From Devosia sp. 1566 (GTDB lineage Bacteria > Pseudomonadota > Alphaproteobacteria > Rhizobiales > Devosiaceae): a stretch of 64,000 nt of DNA. The notes beneath the pieces are model-generated. The model did no database searches. It was not told where the DNA came from and was given only the letters and a program-made list of their open reading frames with translations. Shown here piece by piece: positions 62,156-64,000 of the stretch. The stretch is taken from positions 3,884,501-3,948,500 of the forward strand of contig NZ_CP034767.1 of assembly GCF_004005995.1 (NCBI RefSeq), given 5' to 3'. Made by a program: the position numbers and the translations under genes. The first letter of the stretch is position 1. Each line of letters opens with the position of its first letter.

Positions 62156-63220
62156 ATGGCGCGGTTGAACCTTCGTGGCGTCAAGAAACGCTTCAAGAGC
62201 ACTGAAGTGCTCCATGGCATCGATCTCGACATCGGTGACCGTGAATTTGTGGTGTTTGTCGGCCCCTCCGGCTGCGGCAAGTCGACCTTGCTGCGCCTGA
62301 TCGCCGGCCTCGACCCCATCAGCGAAGGCGAGTTCATCCTCAACGGCCGGCGCATGAACGAAGTGCATCCGTCCCAGCGCGGCATCGCCATGGTCTTCCA
62401 GAGCTATGCGCTTTACCCGCATATGGATGTCTACGAGAACATGGCCTTTGGCGCTCGCCTGATGGGCCTGAGCAAGACCGAGGTCGAAGCCCGCATCGCC
62501 CAAACCGCGCGCATGCTGCAGCTCGAGCCGCTGCTGAAGCGCCGCCCGCGCGAATTGTCGGGCGGCCAGCGCCAGCGCGTTGCCATTGGCCGCGCCCTTG
62601 TGCGCAAGCCCGAAGTGTTCCTGCTCGATGAGCCGCTGTCCAATCTCGATGCAGCCCTGCGCTCCGAAGTGCGCCTCGAAATCGCGCGCCTGCACCGGGA
62701 AATCGGTGGCACCATGATCTATGTGACCCACGACCAGGTGGAAGCCATGACCCTGGCCGACCGGATCGTCGTCATGAATGCCGGTCGGATCGAGCAAGTG
62801 GGCTCGCCCCGCGAACTCTATGAAACCCCGGCCAATCTCTTTGTGGCGACCTTTATCGGCTCGCCCAAAATGGCGGTGATCAATGCTGAGCGCACCGGCA
62901 ATGCCGTGACTGTCGCCGGCGCCACGGTGCCACTCGCTCGCCTGCCCGCCGGTGGAGGTGCGCTACGCCTGGGCATTCGCCCCGACGCCATGCGCATTCA
63001 GCGCGAGCCGGGTGCCAGCGCCATTCCGGCCAAAGTCGTTTACACCGAATATCTGGGTGAAAACGCCTTTGTTTATGCCCGGCTCGTGGATGGCACGCTG
63101 GTGGGCATCCGCACCACGCCCAATGATCTCTATGAGCCCGACGCGCCGGTCGGCCTGCTGCTCGACAATGACGCGATCCATTTCTTTTCTGCCGAAGATG
63201 GCCGCCGGTTACCCGCGTAA
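62156..63220 (+). CDS. Sugar ABC transporter ATP-binding protein (UgpC/MalK type)
   Basis: 354-residue ATPase. Walker A GPSGCGKST at about residues 37-45, signature [15 protein letters not shown], Walker [14 protein letters not shown] and H-loop VTHDQVEAM, then a C-terminal TOBE domain. The ATG at 62156 has AGGAGG seven bases upstream; an in-frame GTG at 62138 is rejected. It precedes the binding-protein gene at 63276, so it is the first cistron of a sugar importer whose permeases lie outside the window. Confidence 0.94.
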   Translation: MARLNLRGVKKRFKSTEVLHGIDLDIGDREFVVFVGPSGCGKSTLLRLIAGLDPISEGEFILNGRRMNEVHPSQRGIAMVFQSYALYPHMDVYENMAFGARLMGLSKTEVEARIAQTARMLQLEPLLKRRPRELSGGQRQRVAIGRALVRKPEVFLLDEPLSNLDAALRSEVRLEIARLHREIGGTMIYVTHDQVEAMTLADRIVVMNAGRIEQVGSPRELYETPANLFVATFIGSPKMAVINAERTGNAVTVAGATVPLARLPAGGGALRLGIRPDAMRIQREPGASAIPAKVVYTEYLGENAFVYARLVDGTLVGIRTTPNDLYEPDAPVGLLLDNDAIHFFSAEDGRRLPA

Positions 63221-63275
63221 TCCAGGTGGCGAGTTGATGACGATTACGCCTGCAAACAAATCAAGGGAGTTGAAA

Positions 63276-64000
63276 TGCCAAGCACACTCATTCGGATCGG
63301 GGCCGCACTGGCCGCCATCACCGTCGCGGCGCCCGCACTGGCGCAGGACCTGACCTTCTGGAGCTGGCGCCAGGAAGATCGCGCCCAGTATGACCAGTTC
63401 ATCGATACGTTCGAAGCCGCCAATCCCGGCATCACCGTAAACTTCGAAACCTTCGAAGCCACGAACTACAACACCATTCTCGCCACGGCTCTCGCCGGCG
63501 GCAGCGGGCCCGACCTGATGATGGTCCGCGCCTATGGGGGGCTCGAAAACATCGCCGTGCCCGGCTATCTCGAGCCGCTGACGACCGAAATCGTGCCGGC
63601 TCTGGCCAACTACACGCCCGAAGCGCTGGCCGCCGAAACCGTGCGCGCCGACGGCAAGGTCTATGCCGTGCCCTTCGCCAGCCAGACTCAGCTCGTGATC
63701 TACAACAAGAAGATTTTCGATGATGCAGGCCTCAGCGAACCCCAGACCTGGGACGAGTTCATGGCGCTGAGCCAGAAGCTCAAGGACAGCGGCATCATCC
63801 CGATCGCCAATGGCACCGCCACGGCCTGGCAGAACGAGACCGTGACCTTCGACTTCGTGTCCTCGCTGATGGGCAAGGATTTCGTTGCCGATATCATGTC
63901 GGGCGAAACCGACTTCACCGATGAGCGCTTCACCAGTGCCCTGGCCGCTCTCAAAGACCTGTCACAGTACTTCCCGGACGGCTTTATCGGCCTTGATTAT
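63276..64000 (+). CDS. Extracellular sugar-binding protein, family 1, 3'-truncated by the window edge
   Basis: The frame is open from ATG 63276 (AGGGAG upstream) to the end, about 241 residues. Signal peptide about residues 1-23 (MPSTLIRIGAALAAITV...ALAQ). The mature protein starts DLTFWSWRQEDRAQYD. Sugar-binder marks are AGGSGPDLMMVRAYGG and PFASQTQLVIYNKKIFDDAG. About 170-190 residues are missing for a family 1 protein. Same operon as the ATPase at 62156; the ligand may be an amino sugar by context. Confidence 0.9.

Overview
The window is GC-rich, densely coded DNA from an alphaproteobacterium. The many ABC and TRAP solute importers, translationally coupled ATGA operons, FCD and UTRA GntR regulators, and CCCCTCCCC...GGGGAGGG intergenic repeats fit Hyphomicrobiales, perhaps a Devosia-like organism. 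That placement is inference, because no rRNA or tRNA is present. Nearly everything is a catabolic or uptake island, and I see no phage, transposase, CRISPR array or tRNA.

Layout. (1) 1-13.6 kb: an aldo/keto reductase fragment, then a sugar-acid island. A minus-strand operon encodes a binding protein, two permeases, an ATPase, an enolase-superfamily dehydratase and an RraA-like aldolase. Divergent from it are a GntR/FCD regulator and four more enolase-superfamily enzymes, so five paralogues lie within 12 kb. (2) 13.7-23.9 kb: an XRE-type regulator, then pyrK-pyrD-M20 amidohydrolase-pyrC-pyrE, a bidirectional terminator, and on the other strand a TRAP transporter and a two-barrel unknown protein. 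A shared inverted repeat (TGTCTC-N6-GAGACA and variants) lies in front of the regulator, the pyrK operon, the TRAP operon and the unknown gene. I read this as a candidate orotate/dihydroorotate uptake and degradation regulon. (3) 24.2-30.2 kb: an oligopeptide-type ABC system and a DUF1684 protein. (4) 30.3-35.8 kb: metY, a hydratase, a secreted rhodanese, a YeeE/YedE sulfur transporter, a Pro/Ala/Cys-rich protein and a His-rich unknown. (5) 35.8-43.7 kb: a LacI-controlled pentitol operon (sugar ABC importer, ribitol-dehydrogenase-like SDR, FGGY kinase, ketose 3-epimerase). (6) 43.8-46.5 kb: MarR, HlyD and DUF2955 efflux genes. (7) 46.5-51.5 kb: GntR, TRAP and uxuA genes for hexuronate/mannonate use; dctQ, dctM and uxuA carry 17 one-base frame shifts, all homopolymer extensions. 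(8) 51.5-53.8 kb: a PilZ-domain protein and a GNAT acetyltransferase. (9) 53.8-64 kb: a peptide ABC importer with a serine hydrolase and anmK (likely muropeptide recycling), a divergent UTRA-type GntR regulator, and the start of a sugar ABC operon cut by the window end.

Most modules pair an importer with a dedicated regulator and two to five cytoplasmic enzymes, as in a soil or rhizosphere scavenger. The two most unusual signals are the operator-defined pyrimidine-acid regulon (14.1-23.9 kb) and the one-sided cluster of homopolymer insertions (48.9-51.4 kb).
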